Of a stretch of 64,000 bases of DNA, positions 1 to 11,720 are shown piece after piece. The notes under the pieces are model-generated. The model saw nothing but the letters and a program-made list of their open reading frames with translations, was not told the origin of the DNA and ran no database searches. The position numbers and the translations under genes are program-made. Origin of the DNA: Mantis religiosa (lineage: Eukaryota > Arthropoda > Insecta > Mantodea > Mantidae); NCBI GenBank assembly GCA_030765055.1, contig CM060953.1, positions 72,021,902 to 72,085,901 of the forward strand. The letters run 5' to 3'. Numbering within the stretch: the first letter of the stretch is position 1; each line of letters begins with the position of its first letter.

Positions 1-905
1 AATACCTCGCACGAGGTGAAGCAAACGAGGACACCTACTTCGCTAGCTCCGTTCTTGTGCATACCGCCGGGATGTCCCCAAGGCATTCTGTGAACGTGTT
101 AATTGCTCCAGCCATTGCAATCATTATCTCATTAACTACTGCTCTGTGGAACATACCTTATATCAATATATACCTAATATGAATCATGAAGCGGTTTCTC
201 CCTGTTACTTTATGGTTTCCTTCTAAATGCCAGAATATTTTGCAAATATCATTCAGATTAAAAAATATTGGTTATTTCTTATTGCATTTTTTGTATTTAG
301 ATATAATTTCAGTTCACATTAACACATTTAAGGTCAGGGACAAATTGCTTAAGGGAATGCAGCACAGAATTGGCTAAAAATATGAGTAAAAATAATCTTT
401 TTGTTGTTTTAAGCTAATAAAATACGTTGAACCTTATAGTATCATAATCCAACTAAATTTATGAGTTTCAGGCATTTAAATACCCTCACATGACAATTTA
501 TGTGCCAGTGAGCACGTGCATGCCGACTCTGGAATTCACAGAATTCTGTCATTTGAGTTCGATTGAATGTATTAAATTAATACCTTTGAAATTAGCGGGA
601 AAAGTTTCTGGTGGAATTTTATGTGTTGGTATGGTGGTTGTTTCTCACAATATGTGACAGCATGGAAACAAAACACTGGCTACAAACATTGAAAGAAAAT
701 AATAATGTGTATATTTTTGCTTTTGTGTGAGTTTCTAACGGTCGGGCTTTTCTTGCGTTTCTCGTTAAACTACATACTGTTTATATATAACTGATGAGTT
801 TGATAGTGTGCCATTTAACGTTTATAAAATTATTTTATACATAAAAACGTGCATATAACTGTTATATAGGTTATAGATAAAACATTCTTTGAAACAACTG
901 ACCTG
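1..905. other. AT-rich spacer, no gene seen
   Basis: No reading frame with coding character and no repeat that recurs convincingly elsewhere in the window. It may contain the 5' part of the transposase remnant that follows, but nothing recognisable supports that. Confidence 0.4.
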
Positions 906-1422
906 TTGACTGTCTACATGATTAGGATCATGAATAGGCTAAACGATACATGGGAAGAAACACCTAAACATAACACAACAATGGGAACATACTTGAGGCC
1001 TGATGTGGTAAGAAAACTAATGCCTGTGTACCAAAGGCTGGCATCAGATGAAATCCTAAGGAGATGTACATTGGGTAAGACACAAAATGCAAATGAAAGA
1101 TTTCATAACATGATATGGCATAATTGCCCAAAAGAAATATTTGTTTCAAAGAAGAGACTTCAGGTTGCTGTGACATCAACCATCAGTGAATTAAATTTTG
1201 GTTGCTCTGCCCCACTCAAGCTGCAGTCAGACATAATGGACACGGATTTCACCAGCATCTCTAAAAATTAGCCAAGGTAAGGACCAATTACGTTTACTTC
1301 ATTCAGCAATTTCTGCGAAGGTAACTTCTAAAACATCCAGAAGGAAACTGAAATTGAAGAACACTGCAGAAGAGAGATGGAAGAGGCAAGAGGGTCCAAT
1401 TTATCTATCTGGAGGGTTTTAG
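906..1422 (+). pseudogene. Transposase-like C-terminal fragment (MULE-like family, tentative)
   Basis: An open frame of 121 codons (906-1271) carries the pattern L-x-RC-x-x-GKTQNANE followed by MIWHNCPKEIF. I associate this pattern with the C-terminal part of a large insect/cnidarian transposase-like family, probably Mutator-like. A frameshift near 1262 moves the similarity into another frame, which continues through a conserved-looking WKRQEGPIYLSGGF end and stops at 1420-1422. The N-terminal and catalytic parts are missing, so this is a broken remnant and not a host gene. The family name is from memory of the motif; the coding character and the frameshift are seen directly. Confidence 0.5.
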
Positions 1423-4400
1423 TCTACTTCAAGCCATGTGGGTGAGAAGGAAAATGTTTTGAATTTTAAAATTTGATTTACTCAGTTATAGTTTTTTCAA
1501 CATTTTTGTCATTCAAAGTGTTCCACACGATGCAGTTTTGATTCAGTCCCTCTAAAATTTTCTACACATGTTTTTAAAAAGCAAACAAGGGTTTCTATCA
1601 AATGAATTTTAATATTCATTATATTTTTAAAGTTATTGATATAAAAAGTCAAAGTTTTAATCATTTTTTGACTTTTTTGTTTGCTCTATACCTAACTGTT
1701 TTCCTCTGTAACTAAAGGCAGTATAAAAATTCATATTATAGATCTTTTCTTCATAACTATCTGAATATTTTTAGAAATAGAAAACTTAAATTTTTGAAAA
1801 TTTTCATCACGTGGAGCGATTTGAATTTAGCCCAAATTTTGAAATTCACAAATTAATTACTCAAAAATTATTAAAGATATAAAAACCAAATTTTCAATTC
1901 TGTGTCCACTATGCATCAGAACTAAGTGGTAAAAATTTCAGCAAGATTGGTTGAAAATTGCTGGATTTGGGCTTTTTCGGTGCTGCATCCCCTTAACACA
2001 CGTTCCTCTGAGTTAAACAGTGAAGGGTGTGGTTATCTCCCTGACCAATTACTTCAGGAAGACAAACTCCCAGGTCAGCGATGATTGGTTAGATAGATGA
2101 CGAGTCCTCAGGCAGGATCTCCTGTCAAACCAAAGTAGTTTCTCCCTCACTATAGTTTGTACAATGGAGCGTTTCGTTATGTCATAGATTTTAAACTTGA
2201 GCGGGAACCTTAAAATGACAATACATGATAATCACATCAATATATTAAACGTATTAAAATATTATAGTAATAATGGTATAAGTAATATGCATTATATTTT
2301 TAAAAGGAAAGGACCCATGGTTTATAATTGGGGTAAATAGTTTAAGAGACGTTAACATTCAAATGACAGGCTATATATTTTTGGTTGTATACTATAGGAA
2401 AACACTAGAATGGGAAATGCACGTGTAGAAGGCCAGTAAAATAGAAAAAGTACACAACATTCTGGAGTAAGTAGATAAAGTAAACATATTTAGATGGCAG
2501 TTTAGTGATCTGAAATGACATATGCACGGATCTGTGTCTGGTACCATAATGATTCGCCAAAACTATTCAACGTAAATACCAAATGATTGAAATGATTAAA
2601 CCTTAAAGTATCGCAATCATGACAGCTAGGTGTAGAATTATAATATGAATTAATGGCGGCGTAATTAAAATTCTACTGTTAAAAGTAATTCCAATGATCT
2701 TTCCAAATTCCTTCATCTAAAACATCTGAGAATCCTGTACATGCTCGTCCACAATCTAGAACGACTAGCCAGAAATACAGTTCATTAAATTAATTCATTC
2801 AAAACTCAATCGCCGAAGAAGTAGAGGATGATAGCAGAACGATTATCAGATGGCGTCACCATCTATATCGATAGCAAAGAACGGTTGCATAAGCATGAGG
2901 GGCAAACTGAATAAAGACTTGCTATTGTAAAAAGGATAAGCATTTTCAAATTCAAACAAATAAAAAGATATGTATCTCAGAAACATTAACTTGTTAAAGA
3001 AGTTTATAAGTACATTTAATTGCATCTATATTTGTTGCGTAACTATTTGTTTATCTTTAAGTTTACTTGTTATGTAAAAGTCATTCATAATAAAGGAGTC
3101 ACAAACTTCAAAGTACCCACCTAATTTGCCATGAAAATACCTTAAAAATTGAACTTTAATCCTAAATGTCAGAGCTGATTTTCAGAAAGGCGTAAAATAA
3201 AAAATCACATTTAGCAAGTAAACTATATTTTAAATGGGGATATTTTCTTGAAAATATTTATGTTTAATTCCTTCCTGAAAGATTATAAATACCTACGAAA
3301 ATTTATCCAGCTTGATATTGTTTTACTATACTACTCTCTTCCTCTTTTCTTCTCTCTCTCTCTTATACACTCCTAAACACATAAAAATACATAAATATAC
3401 AACACTTAAGACGTGAAACTTTTTTCTACTCTTTAAGGGTACCTCATAAATTGCATTTCTGGTGACATCGGTAAATAAAAAATTGTGAGGTCAACTAAAT
3501 GTTGGTTAGTGTGAATCTCTGCTCTATCTACTTTCTTATCAAAGATAAATTGAGTGCATTTGATGATAATAAATTGTTAAAAATGGGATTATTTATTTAT
3601 CCTCAAGACTTTAACCTAATAGGTATATACCCACTTTAATGCCCTTGACATTCATCAGCTATACAAGGTCTCTAGTCTAACAGATGAATACATAAGCGAA
3701 TTCGAACGGTTTCTAGCAAGCCAAGTGAAATTGGCGCAATATTGTATTATGTCACTGCCTATATTTCTGCAGGAGAAATATTTTAGTATACTGAATATTC
3801 TTGTCAGATAAAACATAATATTAATTTCTACTGTTAGTTCAATATTTCAATTACTCGGTCATTTATTAAATTTTTATTCCACTCAAAAGCATGTGTTCTG
3901 GACATTGATTTGACTTTTAAATCAGCAGTATTATAGTAGATTTGTGGAGTTTAACGCAAATTTGACACCACAACGTTACTCAAAATTCGCTGCATCTTTT
4001 CGAATGATGCAAACTTTAAACACATTTACACTTCAGGCACAATTCACACACTTCAGAAGCTAGCAGATAATTGAGCCAGGTTCCGTAGCTTACGTGGCTA
4101 CCTAATCATCAATATGACCGTCCACCTCTTCCCATTGTTCGGGGAAAAGGCTAAGCGGAACAAACTACTAGACACACCCAGTATTAATTAACGGAATTAA
4201 AAATAAATGCATATTTATATGGTAAAAGAAAAAGGTTGTTTTGAGCGAAAAATAAATGGAACATAAAAGCATTTGATAGTCATAGATGATAATGATTTTT
4301 ACTATAGAATATCACAAGGTAAACACCTCGCACACTGCGAGATACGATAAAACTACTACAAGTACCACCTTCTCTTCAGGAGGAAGGGATAAATCTTCAG

Positions 4401-4554
4401 GAGCTAAAATACTCTACGTAAATGATGTTTACTATTGAACACCTGACTTCCATGGGCTATTTCGACGACTATTTTACACACGTCACTATCCTCGTATAGA
4501 CCAATCAAGAACTAGAATTCGTCAAAAACCTACCAATCACTGATCTCTAAATCG
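1423..4554. other. AT-rich intergenic DNA
   Basis: No gene is visible. A short (CT)n run lies near 3350-3362. The stretch 2990-3160 has some words in common with the AT-rich repeat family seen at 7.1, 20.8 and 51.2 kb (TTACTTGTTATGTAAAAGTC and similar), so part of it may be an old copy. Confidence 0.4.
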
Positions 4555-5090
4555 ATTCCCGTAGGGGTGGGGATCCGTCCCCTTCAGCTGCCGAGGTGAG
4601 GGCGCTGCTGACCCTTAGCACTCGTGGTACCTCTGACGTTATTAGAGGAACCTCGGGCCGAATTGCGGAGCCCCTCCCGTGGGGGAGTTGTTCGGATTGG
4701 GTTGGACTGGAGGGGGCAGTGTGTTCCCGACACCCACGGGGAATTGGGTACCTCTGGCCAGGATACGGCCGCCCGGAGGGGGTGGAGGTTTGCCTAATAC
4801 GTCCCGGGTACTAGCCTGCAGAGCTAGTAGAAGGTGTGCTAGATCACCAGGCGGCCCCACCGAGATTTTCGGTAGTCTTCCCTGCGGATTTGACGCATGT
4901 AAGTGGCGTATCCACTTCCACCTGTCTTGACGTTGTAGTCGATGGGGGAGGGGGCCTTTTAGACTCAATGTATTGCCCCATGGAAAGACCCCCGGAGTTT
5001 TCCATCGCTTCCGGGTAGAAGGAGGCCCGGGTCCTTGGTCCTACGGGTCCAGGACTAATGGGAGTAGAACCTCTGCCGTTAAACGATCTC
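4555..5090 (+). repeat. GC-rich interspersed retro-repeat, copy 1
   Basis: This island is far richer in GC than its surroundings and recurs in inverted orientation at 24,425-24,994. Shared landmarks include the GGATCCGTCCCCTTCAGCTG region at the start, GTACTAGCCTGCAGAGCTAG, CTAGATCACCAGG and the degenerate TTAAAC terminus. The frame 4596-4814 stays open in both copies and ends at the same place (GRPEG..PGY then stop), so it may be the last part of a LINE protein, although GC-rich DNA often stays open by chance. Copy 2 shows that the family's 3' end resembles the tail of a SINE also present in this window. Confidence 0.75.
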
Positions 5091-7084
5091 TAATTCGATA
5101 ACTGTACACAATGCACAGTTATCTCTCAGCAATTATCACATGTTCCTTTACTTTGGATATAACGATCAGATGGTCTTGTATTCCATGATTTGTGAGGTTA
5201 AGTTTCATTCTTGTTCTATTGCAGTCTTGTGTGATTTAGGGAGTCAAATAACTTGCTTTATTGCTTTTAAAATTTTGTTATATTCCTGAAATAGTCTCTA
5301 GAAATGCAACTAGTGGTTCTGAACTTCCCCAGATAAATTCAAAACCACTATACATCATAGGATATTACCTATGACAACCATCACGTCCAATGTCACTAAT
5401 TCTGGCCCTTCATTTGTGACCAATTCTTTAATAGATAATCTCCAGAAAAGCTCTAGAATTTAAGCATAACTTGTAATTCCACCCTATTTTCTAATATTCT
5501 GTTTATGTTTTTAGATTTTGTTGAACTTAAACTGCTGTCCAAGGTGTGGCACGGCTCAACGCCCTACCCCCACTGCAAAATTTAGAGAAAGCCATGATAT
5601 GACCAACTTATTATGATGAATCATGAGGCGGTCCTTGCCCGTTAGGAACCTGGTTGAGTCCTCCCTGCACTCAACAACTCATAAAGTAAGGAAGGTGACG
5701 GGTGAGGGTTACGGATGGGGAAGGTTTCCTGGTCAGGTCGGGGTTTTCCTCGGGGTTCACTCTGCATGGACTCCTTTCTTTGTTCCAGGGTGTGGGATAC
5801 GTCCTGACTGGATGTAGTATGATTAGCGAAGAAAACACCTCGACTGTTCCGTGATCGATTTATTCACTAGATACCTCACTCGCCACCTGGAAAGTCGCTG
5901 TTTGCAGACTCATGTGTTGTGTTTGGCGGTAACGATAGGGTTCTTTACACGTGATATGTATTGAGTGTATTCCTACTGCACTGGTATGTACGACGTGGTT
6001 CCACTACGCCCGACCGTCAGAGAGTGTCTCAACTATCCAAATCACGGATCTACTATCTCCTGGATTCCCCACTCTATCGTTACATTTTGATTTTTTTGTG
6101 AATCAATCACGTGTGTAAGTTGTAAACTGTAATTGGTTGGTTTCAATTTCGAGTTTTAACCATCGTACGAATTTTGTATGTGCGCATGACAGAACGCTGA
6201 TAAAGAGTTTGCCACAGCGTCTACTTATTTAATTCCGAGGCATGTACGCTGCGAAAATTTAAGAATTCGGATAATCTACGACTATCGATCACGTACGTAT
6301 TGGCATGAAAGAGAGAACAGAGCAGCAGATCGACCCTTCACATGGTTCGCAGTTATTGTTTTCCTAGGAGTGGACTTTGTTATGAAGAAAGCCGACCGAC
6401 TTGTGTTCTCAACCTTGAGGGACCGCATATTTTTAAGTTCATCTACATTTCTAGTCCATCAAACACTTCTTATTATATATAAGCAGATCATACAAATAGC
6501 AGTTTGATTTAAATATCTGTATATTCTCACATTTCATGTCGATTATATTGATAACCATTAAATCTAATTTAAACCCTTAATAACCGGCTTGGCACGTGAC
6601 TTCACACGTCGCAATTGTGTTTATCTGTCGCATCTATTTAAAATTTAATATACAAATGTATTATGTTTTTTCTAGAATTGCACAAATCATTGCCCACTAC
6701 TCGTGTGTAACCTTTATTACGATACTTGTGATCATCTAAAATTTAGATTCTTAATCAGTATGTCCTGTTATATAAATAACTATTCGGAATGCTGCTGCTA
6801 ATCAATGACAGAGAGGAGTTGATAATAACTCACGTTCTGATAAACCTCTGAAATGATATATGGCCAAGAGAAACATAAGGGGAAGAAATTTAATGTGTGC
6901 AATCACGTGAGTTTCTCTACTCGCTCTTTTATAATTTTTTTCAGAAATGGTTTTATTTGGTTAACTAGGATAGAAAATTGGAGAATAAGTAGGCTTAAGG
7001 GATGGCCAAATCTTTTCAGAGCTGGTCGTTATGTGATGGCCTTGAGATTCCATTATCTTTGCATGACCAGTATATAAAATAAAA
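5091..7084. other. Spacer with an unassigned GC-richer segment
   Basis: No gene recognised. The stretch 5613-5815 is richer in GC and contains CAGGTCGGGGTTTTCCTCGGGG, a style common in insect SINE bodies, but I find no clear tRNA-like A and B boxes and no second copy. The rest is AT-rich. Confidence 0.35.
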
Positions 7085-7345
7085 TAAAGGCTTCCCTTTG
7101 ATAAAATTACGAATACTTAAATATTCAAAGCGATAACAAAGAATATAATCGAAAATGGTTATTTTTATGCCAGAAAACTTTATTTTCAGAAATTGTGTGG
7201 TTTAGTGAATCCATATTTCTTGTTGTGAAGTAAGATTTTATATATCTCTTACGTTTACCAGTTATGTAAAAGTCAATCAGAATGAAGAGGATTTCAGGTT
7301 ATTCCCAGAAAATGTAAGATATACATTAGTGATACCGAAATTAAA
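7085..7345 (+). repeat. AT-rich repeat family F, copy 1, left part
   Basis: It matches, in order, 20,880-21,060 and 51,300-51,420: a TTCTTGT..GTAAGATTTT..TCT block, TTTACCAGTTATGTAAAAGTCA and GGTTATTCCCAGAAAATGTA. The right part of the same copy appears at 8,590-8,890, so this copy seems to be split by about 1.2 kb of later insertions, including a LINE 3' end. Confidence 0.55.
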
Positions 7346-7824
7346 GGGTGCAATAAGTAAACCATCGTAATGTATTTCAAAGAAATTGTGTATCTTTGTT
7401 ATTACACGTGCAGGTAGGTTCATTGTGTTGAATGGTTGTTTTAACAAAAGAAACGTAAGGAACAGTGTTCTTAGCAGGGTTCTAAAGGAATAGCACTTGA
7501 CTCCGTTTGAAAAGATATTCTTCGGACCCTTAATAATGGCATGACCGAGACTAATAATCACATTAGACAAAATAGTCACAAAGGAGTTTTGGATGAATAA
7601 AGAGGGTTTTCGAGAAGTGAAAGTGACACCCACAGGCAGCTGTGCCCAGTGAGGACACACAGTCCGCGGCTGGAGGTCGATTAAGAGAGTCATCGCCTCT
7701 CTCTTGGTCGAGGGCAGACGAGAAGCGATGAGAAAAGATACCTGTCGGTTCATACGTAACGACTTAAGTATTATCGCGTATTCTACATACGGTCACTCTA
7801 AACAGTGAAATATTGATAACCTTG

Positions 7825-7940
7825 GTCGGCAACTTCGGGTTTGATGTGGTAATAAAAAGAAGCAGCCATTAAACCAGTTTGAAATGGGCCTTCCAGTGTC
7901 ATTATAACCATCCTTACTCATACATAACCACGCATACCCT
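7825..7940 (+). repeat. Short repeat G, copy 1
   Basis: Diverged repeat shared with 45,300-45,412 in the same orientation. Matching words include AAGCAGCCATTAAAC, TTCCAGTGTCAT, CATCCTTACTC and CCACGCATA. In both places it lies next to a LINE fragment of the same family, though in opposite relative orientation. Nature unknown. Confidence 0.45.
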
Positions 7941-7989
7941 GAGAGTACCTCATTGCTCTACCCTGCGCTACCCACAGCTATATTGGATT

Positions 7990-8545
7990 CATAATTAAAG
8001 ACAGAATGGGTTAGGGAAAAATATATAGGTCAATGTGACAAATCTGGAAGAGAAGGCATAGCATGGATGAGAGTAGGAATAATTTATCTAAAAGGGTTGA
8101 GAAGTAATGAGGTAGGAACATGTGAATTTTGTGGAGATGAAGAGAGCACTGTTCATTACCTGATAGAATGCAAGGAGCTAGTAAATTACAGGAGAAAAAT
8201 ATGGGATAAGAAATGGGACAGTGTAAGTAAAGAGATATTGCCAGTACGCAAGTTAACGGGGATGGGAGAAAAGTAAAATAGATGTATAGGAGATTTCTTA
8301 TATAGGATAAAAGAAAAGTGGATCATGATAGAAGAAGAAAAGGTCAAGAAGAAATGACATCAAGCTGCTCAGGAAAACCAAAGGCTTATGGCCAGAGGAC
8401 CTGAGTCAGCAAATAAATCTTACGTCAGCAGTTTCATGTATTTGTACAGGAGGTATAATACAGCATGTTCTATATTAAGTTGTAATGAATACTGTACAAA
8501 CAAATATCATATAAAATATCTTATTTGCCTCATTAGATTTACCTT
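7990..8545 (+). pseudogene. LINE 3' end (C-terminal zinc knuckle and 3' UTR)
   Basis: Translating from about 8010 gives a basic region, then a zinc-knuckle CEFCGDEESTVHYLIEC (C-x2-C-x7-H-x4-C), then an R-K-I-W-D-K-K-W-D segment and a stop near 8274. Such a C-terminal CCHC knuckle is typical of several non-LTR retrotransposon ORF2 proteins. A second copy of the family is on the minus strand at 44,560-45,290 with the same knuckle context and the matching CIWDK-type segment. The two also share 3' UTR words (ATGGCCAGAG / ACGGCCAGAG). It is 5'-truncated, with no reverse transcriptase, as is usual for dead LINE copies. Confidence 0.7.
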
Positions 8546-8589
8546 GAAAGTATTTTACACATTTGGTATTTTAATCTAGATCATTAGAG

Positions 8590-8890
8590 CTAGTTTTGAG
8601 ATCATCAACATTTCAAGAAATGTTCGATGTAAAAGTACCTTAGAGAAGGAAAATTTTCTTAAAATCTTCGAATCACATCCTTGAACATTCTGAATTTAAA
8701 TACGAAGTTTGGTATTTCATCACACGGACACGCATAAAGCTTTTTCTAAAGTACTTTTTAATTTAGAGAACCTCAAAACATGTATTTACAGAGAAATATT
8801 GTTACTAAATATTTGGATGGAATGCAATATCTTAGTAATTTACCTTCATGTAACTGGCAGAAAAAATGGTTTTATCTCCATATAACTATA
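8590..8890 (+). repeat. AT-rich repeat family F, copy 1, right part
   Basis: It aligns with 51,530-51,840 and 21,190-21,430: TTCTTAAAATCTTCGAATCACATCC, CACACGGACACGCATA, GGATGGAATGCAATATC and ACCTTCATGTAACTGGCAGA. The CACACGGACAC word resembles the conserved 3' segments of many insect retroposon families. It encodes nothing recognisable. Confidence 0.6.
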
Positions 8891-9802
8891 GATAGATATA
8901 CTGAGATATGTGACTCAACATAGGGTAATTCTATGACAAAAGATGTGGTACAGGCTAATTACATTATTTGAAACTATTCAAAACATTAATCTCTAACACA
9001 TCACCGATCATGAACTGGACCTCCAGGTTTGTTCCACTCTTTCAGGCTCCCTCTCCATCCTCTTCTTGGAAATCCTACAACTGTCTTGCTAATGAGCAGG
9101 GTCCGGATTCCGATGACATGTTATCCTAAAATTGTTGCATCATAAGCATTACTGAAGTGTAAATTCTTACACGGATCCGTGATCGTGAAAATGGCTAGTT
9201 GTTAGAATTGTGTAATGTCGACCATTTAATACAATTTTAAATTTTATAACCCTTTTCGGTTTTATGCCATTATTTTGCCTTTTTCTTGTCTTTTGTTTCA
9301 TCACATAGTCATTTTCTTGAATTTTTATTGATTATATAACGACTTACAGTATTAAAATTTACATAAGGGTTCTTTTTCAAACATAAAAGCTTTCGAAACT
9401 TTGTGTACCGTTTACTTGCACTTTTATGGAAGAAACACATTCCTATTTGTCGGTGAAGTGCGGCTTTTTCAGGGGACCGGTTATCATCACAGTTATGTTC
9501 ACAAACAGAGGATCAGATAGGTCAGTTTTAGCGTAAGTATGATACTCGTTTTAATTCTCTATGGATTTTATATGTATCTGAAGTCAAAACGGTAAGACCT
9601 ACTTCAGAAAGAAATTTCTTTTCTGTTTATTCAAACAAGAATACCTAGCAAACATGCATTTAAATTGATTTTTAAATTATGCAATTATTATTTTTTCCTG
9701 TTTGTGCATTAAGCTATTAATTGATTTACTATGTGTTCTGTTATTTAGCTAAAGCAAATAAAACTTAGAGATTTAAAGCTTTCTCGGCGTTGATTCATTA
9801 GG
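8891..9802. other. AT-rich spacer
   Basis: No gene, RNA gene or repeat that I can support. Confidence 0.4.
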
Positions 9803-10060
9803 ATGGTTTCTCGGGTTTGCGGCCAAGTGATGTTTCCTTCTACCAAGCTGTGGCCTTCTTCAGGGATATGTCGTTTCGGGCAACCTGATTTGGACACCTG
9901 ATTGGTCGCACCGACCGAACCAATCATAAGGCATATTTTAAGTTTTAAAATAGGAACTAGGTTCCCCAAAACGACATATCCCTGAAGAAGGCTACAAAGT
10001 TAGGATGGCTGAAAGCTTGGTAGAAGGAAACATCACTTGGCTGCAAACCCGAGAAACCAT
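9803..10060. repeat. Inverted-repeat (foldback) element
   Basis: The left arm 9803-9880 and right arm 9963-10,060 are reverse complements. Both carry ATGGTTTCTCGGGTTTGC, CAAGTGATGTTTCCTTC and CTTCTTCAGGGATATGTCG when read in the same sense. The right arm has an extra block of about 20 nt (around TTCAGCCATCCTAACTTTG), and the arms are separated by an 82-bp spacer. This could be a MITE-like element or two copies of a repeat inserted head to head. No terminal target duplication is obvious. Confidence 0.7.
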
Positions 10061-10328
10061 ACTAAATAAAAATTAGTTTAGCTACTTTTGAAAACGCCAA
10101 TTTATAGGCATAGGGTAATTTTGAAAGACATTTGTCAAACATTTTAGGTCTTCAAAATCCAAACTCTGTCAATAAATCTGTGAAATAGAGCTATTTTGCT
10201 ATTGTCTCTCCAACTATTGTTGTAATGCATTCCTTCCGATTACTTTTCTTTGCTTGTGCTAAAAATACACTCAATTTGTTTTTAATTTTGCAATTCCTCT
10301 CCCAAAACTGTTTTTTTTAATTAAAATA

Positions 10329-10475
10329 CCGGGAAATATGATGAGTCAATTGGAGAATTTAATGTCAGGAAGGCACGTTGACCATGGTAGCTCAAGAGGT
10401 AGAGCAACTGGACGGAAACCGGTAGATCCGTGGTTCAAATCCCGGCCATGGCATTGAATTTTTCAGTTGGCTCTA
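10329..10475 (+). repeat. SINE-A, tRNA-derived, copy 1
   Basis: A pol III-type A box TAGCTCAAGAGG (10,388-10,399) and B box GGTTCAAATCC (10,432-10,442) sit in a tRNA-like module. They are preceded by a head (GGGAAATATGATGAGTCAATTGG) and followed by CCATGGCATTGAATTTTTCAG. The same head, boxes and tail recur at 22,262-22,418 (minus), and the tail alone at 22,432-22,500 (plus), which makes this an interspersed SINE and not a tRNA gene. No cloverleaf with a proper acceptor stem is evident. Confidence 0.85.
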
Positions 10476-10641
10476 ATTAATTAAAATACCATATGTTTAA
10501 GATATTGTCATTATAGGTACAAAGGAATATTAGCGTTCTGGCAAATGTTTCTGTTTTCAATTTGATTGACTTTTGTGGATAAAAAGGTAGAACTCAAAGT
10601 AACAGATTACAAGGTACTCTTTTCTCAAATATTAAGTAGTT

Positions 10642-10745
10642 ATTCCTCTATTCTTTTCTTTTCCTTTCTTCGCTTTTCTATTCTTCTCTCTCCCTCCTTC
10701 CCTCTGCCTCCTTCCCTCTCCCTCCCTCTTCCTCCCTCTCTCTTC
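10642..10745. repeat. Polypyrimidine tract
   Basis: About 100 bases almost entirely of C and T on the plus strand, passing from CTTTTC-type to CTCCCTCCTT-type repeats. Long homopurine/homopyrimidine tracts can adopt triplex (H-DNA) structure. It is low-complexity sequence and the frame across it is not a gene. Confidence 0.8.
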
Positions 10746-11499
10746 GGGTCGTGTTAAGAGAACGGAATTTAAAAAATACCTCATAGAAATGTCTTTTCAA
10801 AAGGTTTGACTGTGGTTAAGCTTTTTATACAAATGACGAAATATCTATTGACGTTTTGTCTGTATTAAAACGAAATATAAGACACTGTTACTAAGAATAA
10901 TGAGTAGAGAAGATCGTTTAAGTGCTACAGAGCAAATCATTTCATTTCTCATTCTCTTAATATTCTTTTCTTGCATACGTCCATTAAGGGATCGCATTTT
11001 TAATCTTTCTCGTATTTCTTCGTTTTCATATTTAATTCAATAATATATAATCCTTTACTTTATTTTAAAAGTTCATCTCTGTAGTCTGTATGAGTGATTG
11101 CTTTGTATTGTCCATTATTTACTTTCTTGTGTTAAAATGACGTGGTCATTTAACTTAATAGATAGGAGATTATACTATCTTATACCTTGTTTATATTTTA
11201 GTGATTTTTTTTTTCCTACACAGTATTTGAAATTTATTCAGTTTAGAGATAATTTCTCTATCATTGGTGTACTGAAATATGGCCACATTAGACGGCATCT
11301 AATGACACTAACAGAGGATCTTAACGCTATAGAAGACGACGAGATATATTTTAATCTATCTTGTATGTCGATAAGGTAGATCAGGTTATGAGCTGTAGAG
11401 AAAGCATCTGATCTAACGGAGCCTATTTTAAAGAATGTATGCAAATTGCAAAGCTAAAACGTGATAACCCAGTGCACGAATATATCTGCAGAGCCCTCG
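10746..11499. other. AT-rich spacer
   Basis: Short frames at 11,098-11,379 and its complement have no coding character that I recognise. Nothing else to report. Confidence 0.4.
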
Positions 11500-11720
11500 T
11501 GGGACGTTACTGAGGATCTTCGTAGGGGTCGCCGTTGGCGAGTGGCTTCTTTGACTGCTCGCCGCTTACCAAGGAGGCCCGGATGGGCTCCCAAGGGATC
11601 GCTTGTAGTATTTGTGGGGTGACAAAGGAATTCTAGGGGTTTTCTTTAGAATCTTCGATTTCGTTGTCCATTTATTCCATCAGTGCTCCATCATAATCTT
11701 TCCTTTAATGCATTTCGCCA
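11500..11720 (+). repeat. SINE-B, degenerate copy
   Basis: Fragments match the better copies at 47,771-48,019 and 46,528-46,757: GCTTACCAAGGAGGCCC corresponds to CTCACCAAGGCGGCCC, GTAGTATTTGTGGGGTGAC to AGTGAGATTTGTGGTGGAC, and ATCAGTGCTCCATC to GCCGGTGCTCCATC. The A and B boxes are eroded, so this is an old copy. Confidence 0.5.

Noticed and set aside
5613..5815. Possible further SINE
   Set aside because: SINE-like composition, but no convincing A/B box pair, no target duplication and no second copy in the window.
7277..7753. 158-codon minus frame
   Set aside because: It runs across the left part of repeat F and unrelated DNA, has no recognisable domain, and is disrupted in the other copies.
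10383..10445. Candidate tRNA gene
   Set aside because: Good A and B boxes, but the same module with the same non-tRNA head and tail recurs at 22 kb and no complete cloverleaf is apparent; it is a SINE.
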